A stretch of DNA of 64,000 bases, taken from positions 5,456,001 to 5,520,000 of the forward strand of contig NZ_CP109031.1 of the NCBI RefSeq assembly GCF_036226925.1, written 5' to 3'. Under the pieces are notes generated by a model. That model had not been told where the DNA came from and did no database searches. It was given only the letters and a program-made list of their open reading frames with translations. A program made the translations under genes and the position numbers. The DNA comes from Streptomyces sp. NBC_00659. GTDB taxonomy: Bacteria > Actinomycetota > Actinomycetes > Streptomycetales > Streptomycetaceae. How positions within the stretch are numbered: the stretch's first letter is position 1; every line of letters starts with the position of its first letter. Shown here one piece after another: positions 43,909 to 52,833 of this stretch.

Positions 43909-44949
43909 ATGACCTCAGCCACCGCGGTCGAGAACAAGGGCATCGCCCAGCTCACCGCCGCCATGATGCTCTCCGGCACCCTCGGCGTCTTCGTCGTCGA
44001 GTCCGGGGCATCGCCCTTCAACGTCGTGTTCTTCCGCGTCCTGTTCGGCGCGCTCGCCCTCGGCGGCTACGCGCTGGCCCGGGGCTACTTCCGGGGCCAC
44101 GGCTTCACCCCGCGCACGCTCGGACTCGCCGCGCTCGGCGGGGTGTTCATCGTCTTCAACTGGGTCCTGCTCTTCCAGTCGTACGAGAACACCTCGATCT
44201 CCGTCGCGACCGTCGTCTACCACACGCAGCCGTTCTACGTGGTGCTGCTGGGCGCCCTGCTCTTCCGCGAGCGGCTCACGGCCGCCAAGGTCGGCTGGAT
44301 CGCCCTCGCCTTCGCCGGTCTCGTCCTCGTCTCGGGTGTCTCCCCGGCCGACTTCGCGAACGGCGGCTCGTATCTCACCGGCCTGGGGCAGGCACTCCTC
44401 GCAGCGCTCCTCTACGGGCTGTCCACCTTGGTCACCAAGCGCATCACGGGCGTACGGCCCCACCTCGTCGCGCTCGTCCAGGTCCTCGTCGGCATCCCAC
44501 TGCTGCTCCCCTTCGCCGACTTCGGCGCGATGCGCGGGACCGGCGCGGACTGGGGCTGGCTGGCCGGGCTCGGAGTCGTCCACACCGGGCTGATGTACGT
44601 CCTGATGTACGCCGCGTACGCCAAGCTCCCGACCGCGAAGATCGCCGTGCTCGCCTTCACCTACCCGGCCGTCGCGATGGTCATGGACTGGGCGGTGTAC
44701 GGCCACCACATCGGCCTCGTCCAGGCCCTCGGCGTCCCGCTGATCGTGACGGCCAGCCTGAAGGTGACGCTTCCCAGGAGCACCGGGAGCGCCAGGAGCA
44801 TCATGGCCCGCCGGATCGCCGAGGCCGCTTCGGTCACCCCTGCGGGCCGGACTCCTCGGACACCAGTTGCCGGGCCCGCTCCACGAACAGCCGCGCATGG
44901 GACGGGAGCCGCTTCCCGGCTCGCCAGGCCAGTTGCGTCCAAAGCGTGA
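43909..44949 (+). CDS. EamA/DMT family transporter with unusual C-terminal tail
   Basis: 346 residues. Ten hydrophobic helices in two EamA repeats (MMLSGTLGVFVVESG..., LLYGLSTLVTKRI...), ending near LIVTASLKV (about 285). The remaining 60 residues are Arg/Ala/Pro-rich, lack helices, and the last 116 bases overlap the convergent LysR gene. The tail may be real or may reflect loss of the original stop. Exporter of amino acids or metabolites by family. The ribosome site is weak at ATG 43909. Confidence 0.85.
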   Translation: MTSATAVENKGIAQLTAAMMLSGTLGVFVVESGASPFNVVFFRVLFGALALGGYALARGYFRGHGFTPRTLGLAALGGVFIVFNWVLLFQSYENTSISVATVVYHTQPFYVVLLGALLFRERLTAAKVGWIALAFAGLVLVSGVSPADFANGGSYLTGLGQALLAALLYGLSTLVTKRITGVRPHLVALVQVLVGIPLLLPFADFGAMRGTGADWGWLAGLGVVHTGLMYVLMYAAYAKLPTAKIAVLAFTYPAVAMVMDWAVYGHHIGLVQALGVPLIVTASLKVTLPRSTGSARSIMARRIAEAASVTPAGRTPRTPVAGPAPRTAAHGTGAASRLARPVASKA

Positions 44950-45739
44950 ACGGCGGCTCCCAGTCCAGCCGTACGAGCTCGCCCCGCTCCAGTTCAGCGG
45001 CGACCGTCACCTCGGGCAGCAACGCGATCCCGAGGCCGGCCGCCGCTGCCCGTTTGGTCGCCTCGATCGTGCCGAACTCCGTGAAGTCGACGGGAGAGGC
45101 TTCCGGGGTGCGGGAGTTGAGCTCCCGCTCGAACAAGTCCCGGTAGGCGCAGCCGGGTTCGGTGGCGAGCAGGGAGTGGCCGGTGAGGTCGGCGGTGGCC
45201 GGTGCCGTGCCGGCGAGCGGATGACCGGGTGCGGCGACCAGCACGAGGGGTTCCTCCGCGAGCACCGCGACCTCCAGACCCGCGTGCTCGGTGTCCTCCT
45301 CCATCAGGAAGCCGACGTCGTACGTGCCCTGGTGCAGCGCCCGGCGGGTCTCGTCGCCGATGGTCGTGCGCAGCGACAGCCGCACCCCGGGATGGCGGTG
45401 GTGGAAGAACTCCAGGAGCGGCAGCAGCCGGTAGGAGGTGAGGGACTCCATCGTGCCGACGGTGAGCGCGCCGGAGGGCTCCTCGGCGCCGACGACCGCG
45501 GCCCGCGCCTCCTCCGTCAGCTCGATGATCTGCCGGGCGTAGGGCAGCAGCCGTTCGCCCGCCTCGGTCAGCCGGATCCTGCTGCCCAGCCGGTCGAAGA
45601 GTTCCGTGCCGAGCGAGGATTCCAGGGCGCGGATCTGGCCGGTCACACTGGACTGCGCGTACGCCAGCTCGGCCGCGGCCCGGGTGAAGCTCAGCACGGT
45701 CGCGACCTTCTCGAAGGTCACCAGCAGGCGCAGTTCCAT
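44834..45739 (-). CDS. LysR family transcriptional regulator
   Basis: 301 residues. MELRLLVTFEKVATVLSFTRAAAELAYAQSSVTGQIRALE is the winged HTH, followed by a two-lobe effector domain (LTVGTMESLTSYRLLPLL, LVAAPGHPLAG, GLGIALLPEVTV). The effector is unknown; the convergent EamA transporter is a possible target. One base separates its ATG from the stop of the upstream PLDc_N gene, so they probably share a transcript. Confidence 0.93.
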   Translation of the reverse strand: MELRLLVTFEKVATVLSFTRAAAELAYAQSSVTGQIRALESSLGTELFDRLGSRIRLTEAGERLLPYARQIIELTEEARAAVVGAEEPSGALTVGTMESLTSYRLLPLLEFFHHRHPGVRLSLRTTIGDETRRALHQGTYDVGFLMEEDTEHAGLEVAVLAEEPLVLVAAPGHPLAGTAPATADLTGHSLLATEPGCAYRDLFERELNSRTPEASPVDFTEFGTIEATKRAAAAGLGIALLPEVTVAAELERGELVRLDWEPPFTLWTQLAWRAGKRLPSHARLFVERARQLVSEESGPQG

Positions 45740-45740
45740 C

Positions 45741-46139
45741 TCAGGACTCTTCGTCGGACCTGTTCTGCTCCTCGCGCCGCTTCAGCTCCTCCTCGCGGCG
45801 CCGCAGGTCGGTCTCCCAGTCCTTCAGGAGGGACTCGTCCTTGCGGTTCTCGGCCTTGAGCGAGTTGAGGAACTCGGGGTTGTCGTCGGGCGCGACGAAC
45901 TCCGTGCGGTGGTTGCGGTGCCACTCTGAGGGCGTGGAGCCGCCTGTCGGACCCCGGCGGTTGCGGCCCGCGACCAGCCAGGCGACCGGACCGACCAGCA
46001 CCTCGCCGAAGAGCAGGATGATGATGACCCAGACCACCTTGGGCAGGCCTCTGACCTCCTCCTCCGGCGTGTTCAGGCAGTCGATGAAGGCGTAGATCCA
46101 CAGCGCCAGGACCAGCAGGAAGGGCAGATACCTGAGCAT
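45741..46139 (-). CDS. PLDc_N-domain small membrane protein
   Basis: 132 residues. Two hydrophobic helices (LRYLPFLLVLALWIYAFID and VVWVIIILLFGEVLVGPVAWLVAGR) joined by LNTPEEEVRGLPK, the cardiolipin-synthase N-terminal (PLDc_N) motif without a catalytic domain. A charged coiled-coil-like tail (about 95-132, repeated Glu/Arg) follows. Function unknown. ATG 46139 follows GGGGGAT. Divergent from mqnL. Confidence 0.85.
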   Translation of the reverse strand: MLRYLPFLLVLALWIYAFIDCLNTPEEEVRGLPKVVWVIIILLFGEVLVGPVAWLVAGRNRRGPTGGSTPSEWHRNHRTEFVAPDDNPEFLNSLKAENRKDESLLKDWETDLRRREEELKRREEQNRSDEES

Positions 46140-46228
46140 GGCCGAACGATCCCCCAGTGAGCGACGGCGGGGCGGCACGGGCCCCCCGGTGACGGGCACA
46201 GGGTAGCGGGTGGCCGATACTTGGACAC

Positions 46229-47680
46229 ATGGCTTACGACGATCTTCGCTCCCTGCTCAGGGCGCTGGAGCGCGAGGGAGACCTCAAGCGCATCAAGGCC
46301 GAGGTGGATCCGTACCTGGAGGTCGGGGAGATCGTCGACCGGGTGCAGAAGGCGGGCGGCCCCGCGCTGCTGTTCGAGAACGTGCGCGGGTCGGCGATGC
46401 CGCTCGCGATGAACGTCTTCGGCACCGACCGGCGACTGCTCAAGGCCCTCGGCCTGAAGTCGTACGCCGAGATCTCCGAGAAGATCGGCGGACTGCTCCG
46501 GCCGGAGCTGCCGCACGGCTTCGTGGGAGTGCGCGAGGCCTTCGGGAAGCTCGGCGCGATGGCGCACGTCCCGCCGAAGAAGGTCAAGGACGCGCCGGTG
46601 CAGGAAGTGGTGCTGCGCGGCGAGGACGTCGACCTCGACGCCCTGCCCGCCCTGTTCACCTGGCCCGACGACGGCGGCTCCTTCTTCAACCTGGGCCTCA
46701 CCCACACCAAGGACCCCGAGTCCGGCATCCGCAACCTCGGTCTGTACCGCCTCCAGCGCCACGACAAGCGCACCATCGGCATGCACTGGCAGATCCACAA
46801 GGACAGCCGGAACCACTACCAGGTCGCGGCCCGCCGGGGTGAGCGGCTGCCCGTGGCGATCGCCTTCGGCTGCCCGCCCGCCGTGACGTACGCCTCCACC
46901 GCCCCGCTGCCCGGTGACATCGACGAGTACCTCTTCGCCGGGTTCATCCAGGGCAAGCGGATCGAGATGGTCGACTGCAAGACCGTTCCGCTCCAGGTGC
47001 CCGCGAACGCCGAGGTCGTCCTGGAGGGCTGGCTGGAGCCGGGCGAGACGCTGCCCGAGGGGCCGTTCGGCGACCACACCGGGTTCTACACCCCGCAGGA
47101 ACCGTTCCCGGCGCTGACCATCGACTGCGTGACGATGAGGAAGCGGCCGCTGCTCCAGTCCATCGTGGTGGGGCGGCCCCCGACGGAGGACGGGCCCCTC
47201 GGCCGGGCGACGGAGCGGTTCTTCCTCCCCCTGCTGAAGATCATCGTGCCGGACATCGTGGACTACCACCTGCCGGAGGCGGGCGGTTTCCACAACTGCG
47301 CGATCGTCTCGATCGACAAGAAGTACCCCAAGCACGCCCAGAAGGTGATGCACGCCGTCTGGGGCGCCCACATGATGTCCCTGACGAAGCTCATCGTGGT
47401 CGTCGACGCGGACTGCGACGTCCACGATCTGCACGAGGTCGCCTGGCGCGCGCTCGGCAACACGGACTACGGACGTGACCTCACCGTCGTCGAAGGCCCG
47501 GTCGACCACCTCGACCACGCCTCCTACCAGCAGTTCTGGGGCGGCAAGGCGGGCATCGACGCGACGAAGAAGTGGCCCGAGGAGGGCTACACCCGGGACG
47601 GCGGCTGGCCCGAGATGGTGCTGTCCGACCCGCAGACGGCGGCGAAGGTCGACCGCCGTTGGAAGGAGTACGGGCTGTGA
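46229..47680 (+). CDS. mqnL: UbiD-family menaquinone biosynthesis decarboxylase
   Basis: 483 residues of UbiD type, using prenylated FMN supplied by the UbiX-like protein two genes downstream. In the futalosine route, UbiD/UbiX-like proteins are proposed to decarboxylate the naphthoate ring after prenylation. Visible: the N-terminal YDDLRSLLRALEREGDLKRI, the central GIRNLGLYRLQ and GPFGDHTGFYTPQEPFPA motifs of UbiD enzymes. ATG 46229. First gene of mqnL-mqnP-mqnM, with mqnP overlapping its stop. Confidence 0.93.
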   Translation: MAYDDLRSLLRALEREGDLKRIKAEVDPYLEVGEIVDRVQKAGGPALLFENVRGSAMPLAMNVFGTDRRLLKALGLKSYAEISEKIGGLLRPELPHGFVGVREAFGKLGAMAHVPPKKVKDAPVQEVVLRGEDVDLDALPALFTWPDDGGSFFNLGLTHTKDPESGIRNLGLYRLQRHDKRTIGMHWQIHKDSRNHYQVAARRGERLPVAIAFGCPPAVTYASTAPLPGDIDEYLFAGFIQGKRIEMVDCKTVPLQVPANAEVVLEGWLEPGETLPEGPFGDHTGFYTPQEPFPALTIDCVTMRKRPLLQSIVVGRPPTEDGPLGRATERFFLPLLKIIVPDIVDYHLPEAGGFHNCAIVSIDKKYPKHAQKVMHAVWGAHMMSLTKLIVVVDADCDVHDLHEVAWRALGNTDYGRDLTVVEGPVDHLDHASYQQFWGGKAGIDATKKWPEEGYTRDGGWPEMVLSDPQTAAKVDRRWKEYGL

Positions 47681-48579
47681 GTTCAGCTTCCGCGGCGCTT
47701 CCGCAGCCGGGCCGCACCAAGGCGTTCCTGCGCCTCGTCATGATCGAGCACTCGGTGTTCGCGCTGCCCTTCGCGTACATCGCCGCGCTGACGGCGATGT
47801 TCGAGGTCGACAAGAACATCCACTGGGCGAAGCTGCTCCTGGTCACCGTCGCGATGGTGGGCCTGCGCACCTTCGCCATGGCGGCGAACCGGATCATCGA
47901 CCGCGAGATCGACGCCCGCAACCCCCGTACGGCCCATCGTGAACTGGTCACCGGCGCGATGAGCGTGAAGCACGCCTGGACGGGCGCGCTGGTCGCCCTG
48001 GTCGTCTTCCTCGGCGCCGCGGCCCTGCTCAACCCGCTGTGTCTCGCGCTGGCGCCCATCGCGGTCATCCCCATGGTCGTCTACCCGTACGGCAAGCGGT
48101 TCACGAACTTCCCGCAGGCCATCCTGGGTCTCGCCCAGGCGATGGGCCCGGTCGGCGCCTGGATCGCCGTCACCGGCACCTGGTCCTGGGACGCGGTCGT
48201 CCTCGGCCTCGCGGTCGGCGTCTGGATCGGCGGCTTCGACCTGATCTACGCCTGCCAGGACGTCGAGACCGACCGGGAGATCGGCGTGATGTCGGTCCCG
48301 GCGCGCTTCGGCATCCCGGCCGCGATCCGGGGCGCGCGGGTCTGTCACGCGGTGACGACGGCGCTCTTCGTCTGGTACGGAGTGGCCACCGGAGCCGGCG
48401 CCTTCTTCTGGCTGGGCCTCGTGATCGTCGCCGGCGCGTTCCTCTACGAGCACTCCATCGTGAAGCCGCACGACCTCAGCCGTCTGAACCGGGCGTTCTT
48501 CCAGGTCAACGGCTTCATCGGGATCGCCCTGTTCGTGTGCGCCCTGCTCGACCTGCTGGTGCGCGGGCTGACGGTCTGA
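47677..48579 (+). CDS. mqnP: UbiA-family prenyltransferase of menaquinone synthesis
   Basis: 300 residues, about eight helices. The Asp-rich motif 1 is NRIIDREIDARNPRT, and motif 2 is DLIYACQDVETDREIG, binding Mg-diphosphate. Attaches the polyprenyl chain to the 1,4-dihydroxy-6-naphthoate ring. The GTG at 47677 overlaps the mqnL TGA and has AAGGAG upstream. In the membrane, between its decarboxylase partners in the operon. Confidence 0.93.
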   Translation: MSSASAALPQPGRTKAFLRLVMIEHSVFALPFAYIAALTAMFEVDKNIHWAKLLLVTVAMVGLRTFAMAANRIIDREIDARNPRTAHRELVTGAMSVKHAWTGALVALVVFLGAAALLNPLCLALAPIAVIPMVVYPYGKRFTNFPQAILGLAQAMGPVGAWIAVTGTWSWDAVVLGLAVGVWIGGFDLIYACQDVETDREIGVMSVPARFGIPAAIRGARVCHAVTTALFVWYGVATGAGAFFWLGLVIVAGAFLYEHSIVKPHDLSRLNRAFFQVNGFIGIALFVCALLDLLVRGLTV

Positions 48580-48610
48580 CCATGGGCGGTGGCCGGATAG
48601 GCTCGGCATC

Positions 48611-49300
48611 ATGAAGCCAGGACAGACGCAGCGCCGGCCTTGGATCGTGGGGGTCTCCGGCGCGTCCGGTACGCCGTACGCGGCCGCGGTGCTGCGTTCG
48701 CTGCTGGAAGCGGGGGAGAGCGTCGACCTGGTCGTCAGCAGGGCCTCACGGCTCACGCTGCTCGACGAGACCGGCCTCCCGTTCCGCGACGCCCACTGGC
48801 GGGGCGATCTGCGCGCGTGGCTGGAACGGGGTGCCGACGGCAAGCCCGGCACCTTCGACGTCCCCGAGGAGCATCTCGACGGCGTACGGCACTGGAGCGC
48901 CGGTGACCTGGCGGCGGGCCCCTCGTCCGGCTCGTACCCGGCCAAGGGCATGCTGATCGTGCCCGCGTCCACCGCCTGCGTGGCCGGAGTCGCCCTCGGT
49001 CTCTCCAAGGATCTGCTGCAACGGGCCGCGAGTGTCACCCTCAAGGAGGGGCGCAAGCTGGTCGTCGCCGTGCGGGAGACCCCGCTGAACGGGCAGACAC
49101 TGCGTCACCTGGTCTCCCTGGACGACGCGGGCGCCACCGTGCTGCCCGCCTCGCCGGCGTTCTACGCGGGAGCCACGCACATCCAGGACCTGGTGGACTT
49201 CGTCGCCGGACGGGCCCTCGACGCGGCGGGCGTCGAGCACGGCCTCTACCGCCGGTGGAAGGGCGAACTCGGGAGCGGTTCCCGGGACGCCACCACCTGA
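48611..49300 (+). CDS. mqnM: UbiX-like flavin prenyltransferase
   Basis: 229 residues. VSGASGTPYAAAVLRSL is the flavin-binding start, with SYPAKGMLIVPAST and LVVAVRETPL as further UbiX motifs. Makes prenylated FMN for the UbiD-like partner. A 35-residue insert around DGKPGTFDVPEEHLDGVRHW lengthens it beyond typical UbiX (about 190-200). ATG 48611. Confidence 0.92.
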   Translation: MKPGQTQRRPWIVGVSGASGTPYAAAVLRSLLEAGESVDLVVSRASRLTLLDETGLPFRDAHWRGDLRAWLERGADGKPGTFDVPEEHLDGVRHWSAGDLAAGPSSGSYPAKGMLIVPASTACVAGVALGLSKDLLQRAASVTLKEGRKLVVAVRETPLNGQTLRHLVSLDDAGATVLPASPAFYAGATHIQDLVDFVAGRALDAAGVEHGLYRRWKGELGSGSRDATT

Positions 49301-49304
49301 CTTC

Positions 49305-49375
49305 TCAAGAACTTCAAGAACTTCAAGACCTCTCGAACTCTCACGACCGAACTCTCACGACCGAACTCTCACGAC
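49305..49375. repeat. Two tandem repeat arrays upstream of the lrp gene
   Basis: TCAAGAACT twice plus a variant (49305-49331), then CGAACTCTCACGAC three times exactly (49334-49347, 49348-49361, 49362-49375). The 14-base units sit 35-75 bases before the Lrp-type start, where autoregulatory sites are expected. Confidence 0.7.
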
Positions 49376-49409
49376 TTCTCAGACCTTTTCAGCGGAAGGC
49401 TTCGATCGC

Positions 49410-49865
49410 ATGGACGCGGTGGACAGGCAGCTCATCCAGGCCCTGAGGGAGAACGGCCGGGCCTCCTACGCGGAGCTGGGGCGCCTCGTCGGACTGTCGG
49501 GACCCAGTGTCACCGACCGCATCAACCGGCTGGAGGCGGCCGGTGTCATCACCGGGTACCGCGCGACGGTCGACTCGGCCTCGCTCGGTCTCGGCGTCAC
49601 CGCCCTGATCGGCATCTCGCTCTCCGACGCCGCCGACCACGAGGACGTGGCCCGGCGGCTGCGCGACCTCAGCGAGATCGAGGACTGCTGGTTCATCGCG
49701 GGCGACGACTCGTTCATGCTCAAGGTGCGCTCCAGCGACGTCGACGGACTGGAGAAGACCATCCGGCGGCTGTCGGGGACCAAGGGCGTCTCCCGTACCC
49801 GTACGACGATCGTGCTCTCCACGAAGTGGGAGAACCGGGTCGGAGAGCTGCCCGAGGAGGAGTAG
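49410..49865 (+). CDS. Lrp/AsnC family regulator
   Basis: 151 residues. DAVDRQLIQALRENGRASYAELGRLVGLSGPSVTDRINRLEAAGVI is the HTH, followed by the RAM effector domain (GLGVTALIGISLS, DDSFMLKVRSSDVDGLEKTI). Placed inside the menaquinone gene block between mqnM and mqnE, it probably controls that block or itself. ATG 49410. Confidence 0.93.
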   Translation: MDAVDRQLIQALRENGRASYAELGRLVGLSGPSVTDRINRLEAAGVITGYRATVDSASLGLGVTALIGISLSDAADHEDVARRLRDLSEIEDCWFIAGDDSFMLKVRSSDVDGLEKTIRRLSGTKGVSRTRTTIVLSTKWENRVGELPEEE

Positions 49866-49881
49866 GCACACCCCGGCGTGC

Positions 49882-49915
49882 GAAGGCCCTGATGGGGGGC
49901 CTTCCGCCGGAAGGC
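49882..49915 (+). promoter_or_regulatory. Mutually exclusive hairpins before mqnE
   Basis: GAAGGCCC (49882-49889) can pair with GGGCCTTC (49897-49904), while GCCTTCC (49899-49905) can pair with GGAAGGC (49909-49915). The two stems share the middle strand. They could be the lrp terminator, or an attenuator acting on mqnE 47 bases downstream. Confidence 0.45.
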
Positions 49916-49961
49916 GGGGGAGTACGGTTGGCAGCGTTTCGTCACAGGGAGAGGTAATCGC

Positions 49962-51125
49962 ATGGATGTCGGGCTCAAGCGCGAGCTGGAGGACAAGGTC
50001 CGGGCCGGTGAGCGGCTCAGCCGCGAGGACGGCATCGCGCTGTACGAGTCGGACGACCTGGCCTGGCTCGGCGGGCTCGCGCACGAGGTGCGCACGCGGA
50101 AGAACGGCGACGTCGTCCACTTCAACGTCAACCGCCACCTCAACATGACGAACGTGTGCACCGCGTCCTGCGCGTACTGCTCGTTCCAGCGCAAGCCGGG
50201 CGAGAAGGACGCGTACACGATGCGCATCGAGGAGGCCGTCCGCCTCGCCAAGTCGATGGAGGGCGAGAACCTCACCGAGCTGCACATCGTCAACGGCCTG
50301 CACCCCAGCCTGCCCTGGCGCTACTACCCGCGCTCGCTCAGCGAACTGAAGAAGGCCCTGCCGGACGTCTCGCTGAAGGCGTTCACGGCCACCGAGATCC
50401 ACCACTTCGAGACCATCTCGGGGCTGTCGGCCTCGGAGATCCTCGACGAGCTGATCGAGGCCGGTCTGGAGTCGCTGACCGGCGGCGGCGCGGAGATCTT
50501 CGACTGGGAGGTCCGGCAGCACATCGTCGACCACCGCACCCACTGGGAGGACTGGTCGCGCATCCACCGCCTCGCGCACGAGAAGGGTCTCAAGACCCCG
50601 TGCACGATGCTGTACGGGCACATCGAGGAGCCCCGTCACCGGGTCGACCACGTGCTGCGGCTGCGTGAGCTCCAGGACGAGACCGGCGGCTTCCAGGTCT
50701 TCATCCCGCTGCGCTACCAGCACGACTTCGTGGACATGAAGGACGGCAAGGTCAGGAACCGCCTCCAGGCGCGGACCCAGATGGCGACCGGCGCCGAGGC
50801 GCTGAAGACCTTCGCCGTCTCCCGGCTGCTCTTCGACAACGTCCCGCACGTCAAGGTCTTCTGGGTCATGCACGGAGTCCAGACCGCCCAGCTCGCGCTC
50901 CAGCACGGCGCCGACGACATGGACGGCTCGGTCGTCGAGTACAAGATCACGCACGACGCGGACAACTACGGCACGCCGAACAAGCTCACCCGCGAGGACC
51001 TGCTGGACCTCATCCGGGACGCGGGCTTCCGCCCGGTGGAGCGCAACACGCGCTACGAGATCATCCGCGAGTACGAGGGACCGGACGCGGAGCGCCGCGA
51101 GTCGCCGCAGGCCATGCGGGTCTGA
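49962..51125 (+). CDS. mqnE: Aminofutalosine synthase
   Basis: Radical SAM enzyme that joins 3-enolpyruvylbenzoate to SAM to make aminofutalosine, step two of the futalosine pathway. The 387 residues carry the [4Fe-4S] motif CTASCAYC (Cys66, Cys70, Cys73), then HIVNGLHPSLPWRYYPRSL, and VFIPLRYQHDF in the C-terminal half. ATG 49962 follows GGGAGAGG. mqnA product is its substrate, made from the gene at 58447. The next gene starts one base after its stop. Confidence 0.95.
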   Translation: MDVGLKRELEDKVRAGERLSREDGIALYESDDLAWLGGLAHEVRTRKNGDVVHFNVNRHLNMTNVCTASCAYCSFQRKPGEKDAYTMRIEEAVRLAKSMEGENLTELHIVNGLHPSLPWRYYPRSLSELKKALPDVSLKAFTATEIHHFETISGLSASEILDELIEAGLESLTGGGAEIFDWEVRQHIVDHRTHWEDWSRIHRLAHEKGLKTPCTMLYGHIEEPRHRVDHVLRLRELQDETGGFQVFIPLRYQHDFVDMKDGKVRNRLQARTQMATGAEALKTFAVSRLLFDNVPHVKVFWVMHGVQTAQLALQHGADDMDGSVVEYKITHDADNYGTPNKLTREDLLDLIRDAGFRPVERNTRYEIIREYEGPDAERRESPQAMRV

Positions 51126-51126
51126 C

Positions 51127-51660
51127 GTGGCGCTGGTCTTCGAACCGGACCCGGCGGTCACCCCTGCCCTGCGGGACGGGGTGGTCGCCCTCTGGGTGGA
51201 CGTCTCGAACGCGGGCGGGTCCGTCGGCTTCGTGCCGCCGGTGGCCGCCGGCGACGTACGCCCCGAACTCGTGAAGCACTTCGTCGCCATGACGGAGGGC
51301 CGCACGCGGCTGCTGGTCGGCCGGGACGAGGAGGGCGGCGTCGCCGCGACCGCCTTCCTCACGCACAACACCCACCGGCTGATGCGGCACTGGGTCTGGC
51401 TGTACACCGTGATGGTGCACCCGCGGCACCAGGGCAAGGGCTACGGCCGGGATCTGCTCGCCGCCGTCGAGGAGGCCGCGGGCCGCCTCGACGGCATCGA
51501 GGCGATACGGCTGACCTGCCGGGGCGGGGAGGGCCTCGAACGCTTCTACGCCTCCTGCGGCTACAAGGAGGTCGGGCGGGTGCCGGGCGCGATCCGCGTC
51601 GCGCCGGGCGACGAGCGGGACGACATCACGATGCTGCTGCCCCTCCCGCGCCGCGCCTGA
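51127..51660 (+). CDS. GNAT family N-acetyltransferase
   Basis: 177 residues. The acetyl-CoA loop is VHPRHQGKGYGRDLL (RxxGxG/A form), preceded by strand LYTVMV and followed by IRLTCRGGEGLERFYASCGYKEVGRV. The substrate is unknown. GTG 51127 begins one base after mqnE, so it is co-translated; a direct role in menaquinone synthesis is not established. Confidence 0.9.
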   Translation: MALVFEPDPAVTPALRDGVVALWVDVSNAGGSVGFVPPVAAGDVRPELVKHFVAMTEGRTRLLVGRDEEGGVAATAFLTHNTHRLMRHWVWLYTVMVHPRHQGKGYGRDLLAAVEEAAGRLDGIEAIRLTCRGGEGLERFYASCGYKEVGRVPGAIRVAPGDERDDITMLLPLPRRA

Positions 51661-51766
51661 CCACCCTCCCGCTCCGTGACCGAGGACCCCCTGCAAGATC
51701 GCTGTTCCGGCGTGCTTCACTGGACAGGGTCCTTTGGGAACATTCGGAACGGAAGAGTGGATTGAG

Positions 51767-52072
51767 ATGCTCCGCTACACACTGATGCGCCTCGGTATCT
51801 TCGTGGGCTGCCTCGTGGTCGTCTGGGGCCTCGTCTACTCGGGCATCGCCCCGCGCGGCCTCGGCGACTCCAACTACATGTGGGTCGTCCTGCTGGCCCT
51901 GGTGATCTCCGCGCCGATCAGCTTCGTCGTCCTGCGGGGCGCGCGCGACCGTGCCTCGGCCGAGGTCGTCGCCCGCGTGGACCGCGCCCGGGCGAACCTG
52001 GAAAGCAACCGCAGCCAGGAGGACGCCGTCCTGGACGAGACCGCCCAGGCCACCCCGAACCAGACGTCCTGA
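51767..52072 (+). CDS. DUF4229 family small membrane protein
   Basis: 101 residues. Two hydrophobic helices (MRLGIFVGCLVVVWGLVYSG and YMWVVLLALVISAPISFVVL) and a charged C-terminal tail with RDRASAEVVARVDRARANLE, the DUF4229 layout. Function unknown. ATG 51767 is chosen over 51734, as the latter adds an unrelated 11 residues; GGAAGAG precedes it. Confidence 0.85.
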   Translation: MLRYTLMRLGIFVGCLVVVWGLVYSGIAPRGLGDSNYMWVVLLALVISAPISFVVLRGARDRASAEVVARVDRARANLESNRSQEDAVLDETAQATPNQTS

Positions 52073-52119
52073 AACCTCTGTGCGTCCGGCCACCCGGCCG
52101 TCCCTCGTAGGCTGGGCGC

Positions 52120-52794
52120 ATGGGTGCTGTGAAGAGCAAGCGGATGCCGCGTGCGGTACGCGAACAGCAGATGCTGGACGCGGCTGTACGGACCTTCGGG
52201 CAGCGTGGGTACCGGGCCGCGTCGATGGACGAGATCGCCGAACTGGCGGGCGTGTCCAAGCCGTTGGTGTACCTGTACCTGAACTCGAAGGAAGACCTGT
52301 TCACCGCGTGCATCCGGCGTGAGGCCAAGGCGCTGACCGTGGCGGTCCGCGCCGGAGTCCGCCCCGAACTGCCCGCCGACCGGCAACTCTGGGAAGGGCT
52401 GCGGGCGTTCTTCACCCACACCGCCGAGAACCCGGACGGCTGGGCGGTCCTGCACCTCCAGGCACGTACGCACGGCGAGCCGTTCGCCGCCGAGGTCTTC
52501 GCGATGCGCGAGGAACTGGTCCACTTCGTCACGCAGTTGATCGTCGTCGCCGCACGCGAGGCACACCGTGACCCGTCGCTGCCCGCACGCGAGGTCGCCG
52601 GGCTCGCGGAGGCGCTGGTCGGAGCAGCGGAGTCGATGGCCGCGTGGGCCAACGCCACCCCCGGCGTCTCGGCCCGGCAGGCCGCCGCCACCCTGATGAA
52701 CTTCGCCTGGGCGGGACTCGGCACCCTCATGCAGGGCCGGCCCTGGTCCCCGCCGGCCACGGGGATCCCGGCCCAGACCGCCGCGGAGGCCTGA
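52120..52794 (+). CDS. TetR family transcriptional regulator
   Basis: 224 residues. MLDAAVRTFGQRGYRAASMDEIAELAGVSKPLVYLYLNSKEDLFTACI is the HTH. The C-terminal domain is mainly helical with MAAWANATPGVSARQAAATLMNFAWAGL. Similar regulators in actinomycetes often govern fatty-acid genes; the acyl-CoA ligase and MaoC-type genes 2-3 kb downstream make that an attractive but untested target set. Confidence 0.9.
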   Translation: MGAVKSKRMPRAVREQQMLDAAVRTFGQRGYRAASMDEIAELAGVSKPLVYLYLNSKEDLFTACIRREAKALTVAVRAGVRPELPADRQLWEGLRAFFTHTAENPDGWAVLHLQARTHGEPFAAEVFAMREELVHFVTQLIVVAAREAHRDPSLPAREVAGLAEALVGAAESMAAWANATPGVSARQAAATLMNFAWAGLGTLMQGRPWSPPATGIPAQTAAEA

Positions 52795-52833
52795 CACCCC
52801 GGGCCGGGCGGGACCCGTCCTTGCCGGGCGGGG

